Assembly (NCBI GenBank): GCA_023134145.1
Contig: JAGLUW010000013.1
Location: forward strand, 1-64,000
Length of the DNA stretch: 64,000 nt
Direction of reading: 5' to 3'
Origin: Sulfuriflexus sp.
GTDB taxonomy: Bacteria > Pseudomonadota > Gammaproteobacteria > AKS1
The notes under the pieces are model-generated. The model was not told where the DNA came from, did no database searches, and saw only the letters and a program-made list of their open reading frames with translations. Within the stretch, counting starts at the first letter, position 1. Each line of letters begins with the position of its first letter. Below are positions 42,898 to 53,196 of this stretch, piece by piece. The translations under genes were made by a program, and so were the position numbers.

Positions 42898-43485
42898 TTA
42901 CTTACCTAAAAAATCAATATTTATAAATGTAAACACAACAACCAAAATGGTCCCTGTAATAAATGAATATGTCTTGGCTTTATTTAATAATGAAACATTG
43001 TTATTAATTTTATTTTGTTTCTTCAAATCAGCATCAAGGTCTGTTTCTTCACCTATAGTATCAAGCTGTGCTGAACATTGTGTTTTTGCAGCATCATAGG
43101 CCGTATTATCGCCCCTTGCCTCGGCATCAATAAGGCTCGTCTTTAATTCGCTGAAGCAGCTTTTTATTTTTAAAGCATGCTTCCTGCGAAGTATTAACGA
43201 TTCAAAGGCGACATCAAAACCTCTGTCCGCAACAATGAAATTTGCAGTGGCAAAACAGATAGAAAGAATAAAAGAGACAACACCTATTGCCGCAACGATA
43301 AAGCATGTTCCTGAACCTATCGGTAAAAAAGCAAAGGTAAACCCAAGCGATGCGGTCGATAGAGTTATAATGTGGTTATCCCAATCTGTGTGGTGCTGCC
43401 TTTTGGAAGAGTTGAGCTCTTCCTGCTCAACATCAAGTATCTTCTCTAGCCTATTAGGAAAGTCGTCTATATCATCCGTACCCAT
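42898..43485 (-). CDS. Hypothetical membrane protein (two central TMs, helical cytoplasmic segment, C-terminal TM)
   Basis: 195 aa; ITLSTASLGFTFAFLPIGSGTCFIVAAIGVVSFILSICFATANFIV and C-terminal YSFITGTILVVVFTFINIDFL. Confidence 0.65.
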   Translation of the reverse strand: MGTDDIDDFPNRLEKILDVEQEELNSSKRQHHTDWDNHIITLSTASLGFTFAFLPIGSGTCFIVAAIGVVSFILSICFATANFIVADRGFDVAFESLILRRKHALKIKSCFSELKTSLIDAEARGDNTAYDAAKTQCSAQLDTIGEETDLDADLKKQNKINNNVSLLNKAKTYSFITGTILVVVFTFINIDFLGK

Positions 43486-43521
43486 AACCTATCCTCAATA
43501 AAGTGGTCAGTACCCTTTTAT

Positions 43522-43612
43522 AATGTCCGCTTTCACCTAGAATCCCTTCGGGCTTCATTAGACATTCCCCTAACTTACGTTGTTCGTTCTGGTCGGGTCG
43601 ATAGCGGTCATT
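43522..43612. repeat. Inverted-repeat-bounded intergenic element
   Basis: AATGTCCGCT (43522-43531) and AGCGGTCATT (43603-43612); reverse complement of the latter is AATGACCGCT, 9/10 match. Confidence 0.35.
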
Positions 43613-43637
43613 TGATATATACAATATCATAGCCTAT

Positions 43638-44576
43638 TTAATAACGATGGGTTGTTTTCTTACCAAACACCCAGTTTTCCCAATATATTTGTAATTGAGT
43701 AATACCTTTGGGGTAGTGTTTTTTAATTATGTCGCTCATTTTAATGTCTGGGTTCTCATTTCTTTCTCTGAATAATTCAACGATTAATTTTCTACTTTCT
43801 TTACTCGACATGAGGTAATAAACGAATGTCCAGCCCATGGCATAGCTAAGGTGTGATTCCTTGTTTAGTTCTGCCCATTGCGTTCTATCCATGTTGATAA
43901 AGTATTTTAAGGATGGTGCTGCATCTTGATGGATCGCTGCTTTTACTATGCGTATCCAATAGTCATCAAGTTCAATAACAGCGGTTGTGCCAAAAACATT
44001 AATGAGTTCAAAATATTCGGCAAAGCCTTCATTTAACCAAGTAGGTATATGTTTATAGTTTGTCCAAAGAATGGTGTGGAATGCTTCATGGGTAATGACG
44101 CTCAACATACTTTTGACGTTACGGTTTTTCCATACGACAGCTTGATTATCTTTTCGTGAGTAATAACCTGTTTTAGATATGACTTTGGATATATGTTTTT
44201 TCTGGTAAGCGAGAAATTCTTTTTGGTTACCAAAGACTTTAATACTGATATTAGTCGATTCTTTAAATGGGATATTGCTGTATTCGTTGAGTATGAGAAA
44301 TGTTTTTGTAACGGCAGTAATGATTTTCCGTTCTGTATCTAGTGGTAGATCATAATTGACCGAGGTGACGGTTACGCTGAAATTTCGAGTTGGTTGAGCA
44401 TATTGTTTGGAGAGGTTCTTTGTTTTATCACCGACTTTTTCATGCGGGCTATCACCAAAATGAACGCGTCCATTTTTATCGGTCCATTTATAAATTTCTG
44501 CAGAGGCTGGATTGCAGAAGAAAGTGAGTAAAAGTAGGAATATGTATGCTTTTAAGTTGATTTGCGAACACTCCAT
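43638..44576 (-). CDS. DUF4124 domain plus gluzincin-type metallopeptidase (peptidase MA-like), exported
   Basis: Signal-like N-terminus; AEIYKWTDKNGRVHFGDSP (DUF4124); zinc site ITHEAFHTILWTNYKHIPTWLNEGFAEYFE (HExxH...E). Confidence 0.82.
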   Translation of the reverse strand: MECSQINLKAYIFLLLLTFFCNPASAEIYKWTDKNGRVHFGDSPHEKVGDKTKNLSKQYAQPTRNFSVTVTSVNYDLPLDTERKIITAVTKTFLILNEYSNIPFKESTNISIKVFGNQKEFLAYQKKHISKVISKTGYYSRKDNQAVVWKNRNVKSMLSVITHEAFHTILWTNYKHIPTWLNEGFAEYFELINVFGTTAVIELDDYWIRIVKAAIHQDAAPSLKYFINMDRTQWAELNKESHLSYAMGWTFVYYLMSSKESRKLIVELFRERNENPDIKMSDIIKKHYPKGITQLQIYWENWVFGKKTTHRY

Positions 44577-44602
44577 GCTTTTAATAGCTATTTAGGTTTC
44601 AA

Positions 44603-45964
44603 TCAGATAAGAAACAAGGCGGCAAGTCCAAGGAAAGAGAGGAAGCCAACGACATCGGTAATAGTTGTGAGTACTACACCTCCGCCAAGTGCTGGGTCGG
44701 CACCGACCTTCTTCAAGAATAGCGGTACGGTTGCACCAGCGAGGGCACCTGTAACTAAATTGACAATAATCGCAGCACCAATAATAAAACCAAGTTGAAC
44801 ATCGTCGAACCACAATATAGTGACAAGACTAATGATTAAGGCCCAGACCAAACCATTAAGTATGCCGACCGAAAGTTCTTTAACAATAAGTCGACCAGCA
44901 TTACTGGTATCGATTTGTCCAAGTGCCATGGCACGAATAACCAGAGTCAGTGTTTGGCTACCGGCAACGCCACCCATGCTGGCAACAATGGGCATGAGAA
45001 TCGCGAGGGCAACCAGTTTTTCGATAGTGGCACCAAACTGGCCAATCACCCAGGAAGCAAGTAGAGCAGTAATGAGGTTGGTACCGAGCCAGATTGAACG
45101 ACGGCGAGTACTGGTGATAACTGGCGCGAACATATCATCTTCTTCACTCAAACCAGCCATACTCATAAGAGAGTGTTCTGCGTCTTCACGGATCACGTCG
45201 ATGACATCATCGATGGTGATACGACCAAGTAGCTCGTTGTTCTCATTTATCACGGGGGCAGATACGAGTTCGCGATGTTCAAACATGGTGGCAACATCAT
45301 TATCAGGCATATCAGCTGAGATACCTGGGTGTTCTGTGTTCATTAATTCACCGATAGACATGCTAGGTTCGCGGGTGAGCAGATCGGTAAGCGGCACTTG
45401 GCCAAGATATTTATTATCACGATCGACTACATAGAGATTATCGGTCATGGCGGGTATTTTGCCGCGACTACGACGCAGATAACGCAGTACGACATCAATG
45501 GTATTATTTGGCCGTACCGTAATGGTATCGGTATTCATTAAACCGCCGGCGGTATCTTCTGGATAAGAAAGAATGCTTTCAAGGCGGTGGCGATCTTGGC
45601 TGCCCATGGATTGCAGCACCAGTTGCATGACGGTATCGGGTAGGTCTTGAATAAAGTCGGCGAGATCATCGACCTCAAGACCTTCGGATGCCGCAACCAG
45701 TTCGGAGGTTTCCATTTGGCGGATAAGGTGTTCACGAATATCGTCATTAACATCGAGTAGCACATCACCTTGTAGGTCAGGCTCGACGAGTTCCCAGACG
45801 AATTCACGTTTTTCACGTGGTAGAGATTCAAGTAGGTGAGCAATCTCAGCAGCAAACAGGCCGTTCAACATGAGTTGCAGCTGTTGGAGAGTACCGCTTT
45901 GCAGTACCTTGCTGAATTGCTGAAGGCGAGTCAGCGTTCTGGGTTCTTGTATGTTCTCAGCCAT
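44603..45964 (-). CDS. mgtE: Magnesium transporter MgtE
   Basis: MgtE_N, CBS pair (SYPEDTAGGLMNTDTITVRP...), TM domain with MPIVASMGGVAGSQTLTLVIRAMALGQ. Confidence 0.95.
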   Translation of the reverse strand: MAENIQEPRTLTRLQQFSKVLQSGTLQQLQLMLNGLFAAEIAHLLESLPREKREFVWELVEPDLQGDVLLDVNDDIREHLIRQMETSELVAASEGLEVDDLADFIQDLPDTVMQLVLQSMGSQDRHRLESILSYPEDTAGGLMNTDTITVRPNNTIDVVLRYLRRSRGKIPAMTDNLYVVDRDNKYLGQVPLTDLLTREPSMSIGELMNTEHPGISADMPDNDVATMFEHRELVSAPVINENNELLGRITIDDVIDVIREDAEHSLMSMAGLSEEDDMFAPVITSTRRRSIWLGTNLITALLASWVIGQFGATIEKLVALAILMPIVASMGGVAGSQTLTLVIRAMALGQIDTSNAGRLIVKELSVGILNGLVWALIISLVTILWFDDVQLGFIIGAAIIVNLVTGALAGATVPLFLKKVGADPALGGGVVLTTITDVVGFLSFLGLAALFLI

Positions 45965-46101
45965 GCCTGGATTTTCCAGTTTGTGGGATAAACCCAGCTT
46001 ATATATTTATTTTCTATATATTAGCCTTCAACGGCGGGGCTTGCACGTGATGTAGGTCGTGAAATGCAGATAAACCGGAAATAAAAGCAATTTTTCTTTA
46101 A

Positions 46102-47847
46102 TTAGGTATCAATACCGATATTCATGGCGTTAACAATCTTCTCAACATCACTTTGGCGGGCGCTATTAAGTGTTCTGCGAGCAGGTTTTTCATATTCGCG
46201 TGTGTCGCTGCTATTAATAATACGCTTCACTTCGAGCAGGGCAGAAGGATGCATACTGAATTCGCGTAAACCCAGTCCGAGCAGTAGGCGTGTAAAATCG
46301 GGATCACCTGCCATCTCACCACACATGGAGATAGGTATCTTGGCCTTGTTCGCAGCGCGAATAGACATATGAATAAGTTGCAAGACAGCTGGGTGTAATG
46401 GTTCGTAGAGGTAGCTCACCTCATCATCGATCCGGTCGATCGCCAAGGTGTATTGGATAAGATCGTTAGTACCAATGGAAAGGAAATCGAGTTGTTTAGC
46501 AAACTGGTTGGCCGAAAGTGCTGCCGCAGGAATTTCGATCATGCCACCGAGTGGAATGACATCGGCGTAGGTTTTACCTTCACGATCGAGTTCGAGTTTG
46601 GCATCATCAATAAGTTGTTTGACCTGATGGAGTTCAGTCAGGTTAGACAACATCGGGATCATGATGCGCACAGGGCCATGTGCCGATGCGCGTAAGATGG
46701 CGCGAAGTTGTGGCATGAACATTTCAGTGTCACGTAAGCAAAGCCGAACAGCACGTAGCCCAAGTGCGGGGTTAGTACCGGCTTGTTTGCTGGAGGCAGC
46801 GCCATCAACTTGTTTGTCGGCACCAAGATCAAAGGTACGAATTGTCACTGGCGCACCCTTGAGTGACTTAATTACTTTTTTGTAGACGGAGAACTGCTCG
46901 TCTTCAGAAGGGAAGTCATCACGGTTCATGTATAAGAACTCAGTACGGTAAAGACCAATACCTTCGGCGGCGACTTTACGCACGGCAGGAATATCTTCGG
47001 GCAGTTCTATATTGGCATGTAGACGAATTGTTTGATTGTCGAGGGTAATAGCCGGTTTGCCCTTAAGCTCTTTGAGTTCATTGAGGCGTTTCTTTTCTTG
47101 GCGTTGGCGACGGCGATAATATTTGGCGGTATTTTCACCGGCATCGGCGAGCACTGTGCCGGTTCTGCCATCAATAATAATATCTTCATTTTCTTTTAGG
47201 AAACTACGCGCATTATGCAGGCCAACAATGGCGGGTACGCCAAGGCCACGAGCAAGAATTGAGGTATGTGATGTTGGCCCACCAAATTCGGTAATGAAAC
47301 CGGCGATACCAAAATGTTGCATTAGTACGGTATCGGCAGGGCTTAGATCATCGGCAATCAGAATGGCGCCTTTCAAACGACTATCAACGTCACTGGCACG
47401 TGCTGATTCATCTAATAACAAACCGAGAACACGATTTACCACATGATCGATATCATCTTTACGCGTGCGTAGATAAGGATCGTCCATTTCGTCAAAGACT
47501 TTTACCAGCATATCGCGTTGTTGCTTAAGCGCCCATTCCGCATTGCATTGCTGCTGTTTAATCATGTTGATGGGCTCGTCACTGAGCATCGAGTCCTGAA
47601 TCATCAGTAAGTGTGCATCAATGAATGAGCCAATATCGGCAGGGGTGTTTTCAGGGATGTGCTTACGAATGGCTTTCAGTTGTGTACTGGCAGTTAGCAA
47701 CGCTTTTTTAAGGCGAGCAATTTCATCATTAACAAATTTCTTTGGTACGACGTATTCAGGGATCTCGATTTGCCCACGGCGTAATATATGCGCTTTACCT
47801 AGCGCAATACCGCGTGATACACCTGTTCCTGAAAGTGCGAGGCTCAT
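46102..47847 (-). CDS. ptsI: Phosphoenolpyruvate-protein phosphotransferase (PTS Enzyme I)
   Basis: GFITEFGGPTSHTSILARGLGVPAIVG, GIGLYRTEFLYM, LSIGTNDLIQYTLAIDR, SMCGEMAGDP. Confidence 0.95.
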   Translation of the reverse strand: MSLALSGTGVSRGIALGKAHILRRGQIEIPEYVVPKKFVNDEIARLKKALLTASTQLKAIRKHIPENTPADIGSFIDAHLLMIQDSMLSDEPINMIKQQQCNAEWALKQQRDMLVKVFDEMDDPYLRTRKDDIDHVVNRVLGLLLDESARASDVDSRLKGAILIADDLSPADTVLMQHFGIAGFITEFGGPTSHTSILARGLGVPAIVGLHNARSFLKENEDIIIDGRTGTVLADAGENTAKYYRRRQRQEKKRLNELKELKGKPAITLDNQTIRLHANIELPEDIPAVRKVAAEGIGLYRTEFLYMNRDDFPSEDEQFSVYKKVIKSLKGAPVTIRTFDLGADKQVDGAASSKQAGTNPALGLRAVRLCLRDTEMFMPQLRAILRASAHGPVRIMIPMLSNLTELHQVKQLIDDAKLELDREGKTYADVIPLGGMIEIPAAALSANQFAKQLDFLSIGTNDLIQYTLAIDRIDDEVSYLYEPLHPAVLQLIHMSIRAANKAKIPISMCGEMAGDPDFTRLLLGLGLREFSMHPSALLEVKRIINSSDTREYEKPARRTLNSARQSDVEKIVNAMNIGIDT

Positions 47848-47856
47848 TGAGAATCC

Positions 47857-48126
47857 TTATTCATTTTCGCCAAATTTATTATTAACCAGTTCATTCAACT
47901 GATTCAATGCCGCTTCTTCATCTTGTCCACTTATATGTAGAGTAAGTTGAGTGCCTTTTGCCGCAGCGAGCATCATGACGCCCATAATACTTTTTCCGTT
48001 AACGGTGCGGCCTTCACGAGAAATTTGAATGTCACTATTAAATGAAGATGCGAGGGTGACAAACTTGGCCGCAGCACGCGCATGCAAGCCTAATTTATTT
48101 ACGATGGTAATATCCATATCAGTCAT
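47857..48126 (-). CDS. HPr family phosphocarrier protein
   Basis: MTDMDITIVNKLGLHARAAAKFVTLAS, NGKSIMGVMMLAAAKGT; start chosen within the longer ORF (48174). Confidence 0.93.
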   Translation of the reverse strand: MTDMDITIVNKLGLHARAAAKFVTLASSFNSDIQISREGRTVNGKSIMGVMMLAAAKGTQLTLHISGQDEEAALNQLNELVNNKFGENE

Positions 48127-48517
48127 TGTGCGGATGCTCCATTTTGCATGTGAGTACACCGTCTTTGCCACCACTTAATGCTTTATTTATAAGACCATCT
48201 AGCTCAAGCCGTGGGTAATTGAGTACGCGCACCAACATAGGAAGATTGATGCCACTAATTATTTGCGTAATACCTTGCTCATGTAAATGACAAGCGATAT
48301 TGCTTGGTGTTGAACCATACATATCAGTGAGTACCAATGTACTGGTGTTCTTTTTAATTAAAGATCTTGCATTTTCGAGAATGTCATCAGGGTTAGCATT
48401 TTTTTCTACACTGATGGTATCTATCTGCAACGGTGTGACACCCAGCATCGACGTCGCGGTATCAACTAATGATGCCCCGATATTATCATGGGTGATAATG
48501 AGTAAACTGACAGCCAT
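48119..48517 (-). CDS. PTS EIIA component, mannose/fructose (ManX) family
   Basis: SLLIITHDNIGASLVDTATSMLG, VLTDMYGSTPSNIA, GINLPMLVRVLNY. Confidence 0.92.
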   Translation of the reverse strand: MAVSLLIITHDNIGASLVDTATSMLGVTPLQIDTISVEKNANPDDILENARSLIKKNTSTLVLTDMYGSTPSNIACHLHEQGITQIISGINLPMLVRVLNYPRLELDGLINKALSGGKDGVLTCKMEHPHND

Positions 48518-48544
48518 TATTAAATTTAAATCCTACGTGGTTAT

Positions 48545-49504
48545 TTAATTATTTTTATTTATAAAATCTTGTTGGCGTTGAATGAAACTTTCGGCTGCAT
48601 TATAACCCTTATATAAGAGGCTATGGTTTCGTACCGCAATTTCAACTAAAACTGCCAAATTTCGCCCTGGTGCAACGGGAATCGTGATTTGTTCAACGTC
48701 GACACCGAGTATGTTTTGTAATTGGTGGCTGCCACGTAGGCGATCAATCTGTTGCAGTTGCTTCTCACTCATTTCTTCTAAATGCATGATGAGGCGCAGG
48801 TATTTATTATCTTTAATGGTGTTGTCACCAAACATAGCGCGGATATTAAGAATACCGAGACCACGCACTTCAAGAAAATCTTTTAGTTGCGGAGGACATT
48901 CGCCGCTTAATGTGTCTGGAGCTACCCTTGAAAATTCAGGGGCATCATCGGCGATGAGCCGGTGGCCTCGGCTAATTAACTCTAAGGCTAATTCGCTTTT
49001 ACCAACACCACTCTCACCTGTTAGCAAAATACCGATGCCATTAACCTCAAGGAACACGCCATGCAAAGTTAATCTGTTGGCGAGAGTATGAGATAGATAA
49101 TACTGTAAATGATTAACAATGAACTGACTATTTTGCAGAGATGAAAATAAGGGAATACCACTGTTATTAGAATGCGTTATTAACTCGTCTGACGCTTGAA
49201 TACTATTGGCAACAATAATACACAGCGGTTCGCCATCGTAGAGACCTTGAATAGCATTGTCTCGCTCAACCGTTGTTAAACTTTCAAGATAGGCTGTTTC
49301 ACGATAGCCAATTACTTGAATTCGGTGAGGATGAATAAAATTCATATGGCCGACAAAAGAAACGTCGGGCACATCTTCTACAGAGAGTTGCTTGTCTTCA
49401 AATTGAATAAAGCGGTCTTTACCATCATTGCCAGCAATGTGTTCGAGAGTGAGTTTGTCTCGATGTGTCTCAAATAATTCACTGACAGCAATGGATGTAA
49501 TCAT
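48545..49504 (-). CDS. hprK: HPr kinase/phosphorylase
   Basis: GVFLEVNGIGILLTGESGVGKSELALELISRGHRLIADDA, LEVRGLGILNIRAMFG. Confidence 0.96.
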   Translation of the reverse strand: MITSIAVSELFETHRDKLTLEHIAGNDGKDRFIQFEDKQLSVEDVPDVSFVGHMNFIHPHRIQVIGYRETAYLESLTTVERDNAIQGLYDGEPLCIIVANSIQASDELITHSNNSGIPLFSSLQNSQFIVNHLQYYLSHTLANRLTLHGVFLEVNGIGILLTGESGVGKSELALELISRGHRLIADDAPEFSRVAPDTLSGECPPQLKDFLEVRGLGILNIRAMFGDNTIKDNKYLRLIMHLEEMSEKQLQQIDRLRGSHQLQNILGVDVEQITIPVAPGRNLAVLVEIAVRNHSLLYKGYNAAESFIQRQQDFINKNN

Positions 49505-49505
49505 G

Positions 49506-49970
49506 TCATTCTACTGTTGCTTGCCAATCAGTTATTAAGGCATGAATTTCAGCCGGTGTTTTAGCTTGACGAATTTTATCGCAAATCATTTCATCGCTGA
49601 AAAGAGTCGCTAATTTCGCCAATATTTCTAAATGTTCATCGGTTGAATCTTTAGGTACGAGTAAGCCAAAAACGAGATCAACGGGTTTACCATCAATGGC
49701 ATCAAAATCGATGGCGCTTTGCAATTGCAAAAAGACGCCGATCGATTTTCCGCCAGTTTGTACACGTCCATGTGGGATTGCGACACCATGACCAATTCCT
49801 GTACTACCGAGACGTTCTCGGGAGACAAGGCTTTCAAAGATCTCTTCCTCAATGAGGTCGGGATTTTTTTTTGTCGTAAGTTCAACCAGTTTTTCAAGCA
49901 CGCGTTTCTTACTGGAAACATTAACAGTATTCGCTATGCAGTCTGGCGATAAGATGTCGATTATGTTCAT
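49506..49970 (-). CDS. ptsN: PTS IIA-like nitrogen-regulatory protein PtsN
   Basis: RERLGSTGIGHGVAIPHGRV; rpoN-hpf-ptsN synteny. Confidence 0.95.
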   Translation of the reverse strand: MNIIDILSPDCIANTVNVSSKKRVLEKLVELTTKKNPDLIEEEIFESLVSRERLGSTGIGHGVAIPHGRVQTGGKSIGVFLQLQSAIDFDAIDGKPVDLVFGLLVPKDSTDEHLEILAKLATLFSDEMICDKIRQAKTPAEIHALITDWQATVE

Positions 49971-49993
49971 AAAACGTATTCAGTCCTAATTTC

Positions 49994-50332
49994 TTATTCT
50001 TCAATATCTTGAAGAGGTTGGTTTTTCAAACCACCATCTGCACGATGATGGTCAGAATCTTTTTCTTTGTGTTTCTTGATTTGCCGATCAAGTTTATCCG
50101 TTAAGCTATCAATTGCCGCATACATATCTTCGTCTGTAGAATCAGCAAAAATATCATGTCCTTTAATGTGAATTGTCGCTTCGGCTTTTTGGCGAAGTTT
50201 TTCCACACTGAGAATAACGTGTATATTTGTTACGTTATCAAAGTGTCTTTTTAGGCGTTCAAGCTTTGTATTGACGTAATCGCGCATAGAATCAGTGATG
50301 TCAACGTGATGTCCAGTAATGTCAATTTTCAT
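49994..50332 (-). CDS. hpf: Ribosome hibernation-promoting factor
   Basis: MKIDITGHHVDITDSMRDYVNTKLERLKRHFDNVTNIHVILSVEK; start chosen at MKIDITG. Confidence 0.94.
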   Translation of the reverse strand: MKIDITGHHVDITDSMRDYVNTKLERLKRHFDNVTNIHVILSVEKLRQKAEATIHIKGHDIFADSTDEDMYAAIDSLTDKLDRQIKKHKEKDSDHHRADGGLKNQPLQDIEE

Positions 50333-50357
50333 AAAAATACTCCTAAGTAGAACCGGC

Positions 50358-51845
50358 CTACATAAGGCGCTTACGTTCATTGGAAGGTGGTATCGACATC
50401 GCTTCGCGGTACTTGGCAACGGTACGACGGGCGACATTGATACCCTGTTGAGCCAATATTGAAGCGATTTTATTATCGCTTAATGGCTTTTTCGGTTCTT
50501 CAGCAGCAATTAGCTTTTTAATTAAGGCACGTATCGCTGTTGATGAACATTCTCCACCACTTGCGGTACTAACGTGGCTAGAGAAAAAATACTTTAATTC
50601 AAAAATCCCTCTTGGGGTGTGTAAATATTTACGTGTGGTCACGCGTGAAATAGTCGACTCATGCATTTCTACCGTTTCAGCAACGTCATGAAGCACTAAG
50701 GCTTTCATTGCTTCTTCACCATGTTCGAGAAAACCACGTTGTCGTTCAACAATACAAGTGGTGACCTTGAGCAAGGTTTCGTTACGGCTTTGTAAGCTTT
50801 TAATGAGCCAACGTGCTTCCTGTAAATTATCTTTCAGGTAATTATTGTCTTTGCTGTTGTCAGCACGTTTAATCAGGTTGGCATAGGTGCTATTAATATT
50901 TAGCTTAGGCGCAACGTCTGGGTTGAGTTCGACTTTCCAGATCCCTTTTACTTTGCGCACATAAACATCAGGCACAATATATTCGGTTCTTTGGCTAGAT
51001 ATTTGGCTACCGGGTCGAGGGTTGAGTGAACGTATGAGAATGACGACATTTTGTAATTCATCTTCACTCAGCTTCATCTTGCGCATAAGTTGGTTGTAGT
51101 CATGCCCTGCTAATAGATCGAGATGATCATGAACCAGTTTCATGGCTAATTCGCGATGCGGCGTATCCGCGTCGAGTTGCCCGAGTTGTATGTACAGGCA
51201 ATCACCGAGGTCGCATGCGGCAACGCCAGTCGGTTCGAAATTTTGTATTTGTCTTAATACGGCTTGAATTTCGTCAATTTCAAGTTCAGGAATATCAGCA
51301 ATGAGACTTCCATGAATTTCATCGAGAGGTGTTGTGAAATAGCCATCTTCAGTAATGGCGTCGATAATAGCGACAGCAATTTGCACATCGGTATCACTGA
51401 ATGGCGTTAAGCTCATTTGCCAAGTGAGATGATCTTGTAGGTTCTCAGAATCATAACTACTGATATCGATTTCACGATCATTAAATGAACCACCTGATGC
51501 AGGACCTGATAGAGATTGGTAATTAGTCGGTTCGTAGATATCTTCCCATGAGGTATCAACCGGTAGCTCATCGGGCATTTCCGATTGTGCCATTGCCTTA
51601 TCGGTATCGGCAGCCGCGATCTCTTCGCTGGCACTGGCTTTTTCTTTAAGTGGGGAATTTTCTTCTGGTGAATTTACACTAGGTTCGTCAGGTTCGGTAA
51701 CCTCAAGCATGGGGTTACTTTCGAGTGCTTCTTGAATTTCACTCGTTAGCTCTAACGAAGACAACTGTAACAAGCGTATTGCCTGCTGCAGCTGCGGTGT
51801 CATGGTTAAGCTCTGGCCCAGCTTGAGCTGGATGGACTGTTTCAT
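50358..51845 (-). CDS. rpoN: RNA polymerase sigma-54 factor
   Basis: [31 protein letters not shown], RpoN box [15 protein letters not shown]. Confidence 0.97.
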   Translation of the reverse strand: MKQSIQLKLGQSLTMTPQLQQAIRLLQLSSLELTSEIQEALESNPMLEVTEPDEPSVNSPEENSPLKEKASASEEIAAADTDKAMAQSEMPDELPVDTSWEDIYEPTNYQSLSGPASGGSFNDREIDISSYDSENLQDHLTWQMSLTPFSDTDVQIAVAIIDAITEDGYFTTPLDEIHGSLIADIPELEIDEIQAVLRQIQNFEPTGVAACDLGDCLYIQLGQLDADTPHRELAMKLVHDHLDLLAGHDYNQLMRKMKLSEDELQNVVILIRSLNPRPGSQISSQRTEYIVPDVYVRKVKGIWKVELNPDVAPKLNINSTYANLIKRADNSKDNNYLKDNLQEARWLIKSLQSRNETLLKVTTCIVERQRGFLEHGEEAMKALVLHDVAETVEMHESTISRVTTRKYLHTPRGIFELKYFFSSHVSTASGGECSSTAIRALIKKLIAAEEPKKPLSDNKIASILAQQGINVARRTVAKYREAMSIPPSNERKRLM

Positions 51846-51931
51846 GAATCGTTAAATCTTTCTCTAGAAACCATACAAGGTGTTACCTATATTCTAGCGC
51901 AAAATCTGTGCCAGTACAGGTTGAATATGTA

Positions 51932-52657
51932 TTAAAGCGTAAAATGATGACCAAGATAAACATCTTTAACTTGCTGGTTTTTGAGCAGATCGGCGGGTTT
52001 ACCTTCGGCGATAATGGCACCTTCGTTCATGATGTAGGCTCGCTCACAAACCTTGAGTGTTTCACTTACATTGTGATCGGTTATCAGTACGCCAATGCCA
52101 ATTTCACGCAAGTGTTTGATAATAGAATTAATATCGACCACCGAGAGAGGATCAACGCCAGCGAAGGGCTCATCGAGTAGTATGAAATGTGGTCGTGTAG
52201 CAAGTGCGCGGGCAATTTCAACACGGCGACGTTCACCACCAGATAGACTCATACCGATATTATTGCGGATATGCGTGATATGTAATTCCTGAAGTAATTC
52301 TTCAGTTTCTATATCGACTTGTTCAGCGGAAATACCCGGCAGGGTTTGCAGGATAGCCTTAATATTATCTTCAACGCTCAATTTACGAAAAATTGAAGCT
52401 TCTTGTGGCAAGTAACCAATGCCTTTGCGCGCACGTTCATGCATAGGTAGGCGGCTGATTTTTTCATCATTAAGCTCGATGCTACCGCTATCTGCCTGAA
52501 TGAGACCAACAATCATATAAAAGCAGGTTGTTTTACCTGCGCCATTAGGACCGAGTAGGCCAACCACTTCACCACTATTAACATAGAGTGATGCGTCATT
52601 GACGACGGTACGTGAGCGGTATTGTTTGCTTAGGTTATCTGCGCGCAGGGTGGTCAT
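51932..52657 (-). CDS. lptB: LPS export ABC transporter ATP-binding protein LptB
   Basis: [62 protein letters not shown]. Confidence 0.97.
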   Translation of the reverse strand: MTTLRADNLSKQYRSRTVVNDASLYVNSGEVVGLLGPNGAGKTTCFYMIVGLIQADSGSIELNDEKISRLPMHERARKGIGYLPQEASIFRKLSVEDNIKAILQTLPGISAEQVDIETEELLQELHITHIRNNIGMSLSGGERRRVEIARALATRPHFILLDEPFAGVDPLSVVDINSIIKHLREIGIGVLITDHNVSETLKVCERAYIMNEGAIIAEGKPADLLKNQQVKDVYLGHHFTL

Positions 52658-53196
52658 TTTTTAGTCTTGTTCTTTGGTTGAATTGTAATATGCACGCGAC
52701 CTTTACCACTTTTAGAACCACCAGTAGATTTGCTTTGTTTCGCGGTGATTTTGTTACGTTTTGAATCGTAAATAATATGGTCGCCGGTAAATGTATCACC
52801 ACCTTGAATGATTTTGCCATTACGACGCATGATCAAAATTTCTTTTACCGCATCATAAAATAGTTCTTTTGCTTCAGAGATGACAGGCACATTTTTATTG
52901 TCGGGTGTTTGTTGGAAGTGTGCAGGATTACCTGTTGAATGAATTTTATCGAGATTTTTTTCTTTGTCGCGATAGACAACAACCTTATCACCACTAATAC
53001 GAATACTGCCGCGGGTAATGACAACATTGCCGGTAAATATATTTGTGCCTTTCTCGTCATCAATATCGACACGGTCGGCCTCAATATTCATAGGTTGGTC
53101 ACTGTCGGTATTTAATGCCATCGCCTGAAAAGGAAATAGCAGGGTGATGAGTAAAGCCAATAAAGTAGAATTATTTGTCATAACTAACACGCACAT
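52654..53196 (-). CDS. lptA: LPS transport periplasmic protein LptA
   Basis: Signal peptide, [40 protein letters not shown]; synteny. Confidence 0.94.
   Translation of the reverse strand: MCVLVMTNNSTLLALLITLLFPFQAMALNTDSDQPMNIEADRVDIDDEKGTNIFTGNVVITRGSIRISGDKVVVYRDKEKNLDKIHSTGNPAHFQQTPDNKNVPVISEAKELFYDAVKEILIMRRNGKIIQGGDTFTGDHIIYDSKRNKITAKQSKSTGGSKSGKGRVHITIQPKNKTKK

Noticed and set aside
43560-43600. Possible integron attC-like site (CCCTAAC...GTTGTTC)
   Set aside because: Does not satisfy the attC R'/R'' core consensus and no integrase was seen.
44820-45434. 204-aa + strand ORF opposite mgtE
   Set aside because: Low-complexity Ser/Arg/Thr-rich translation, mirror of mgtE codons; mgtE is unambiguous.
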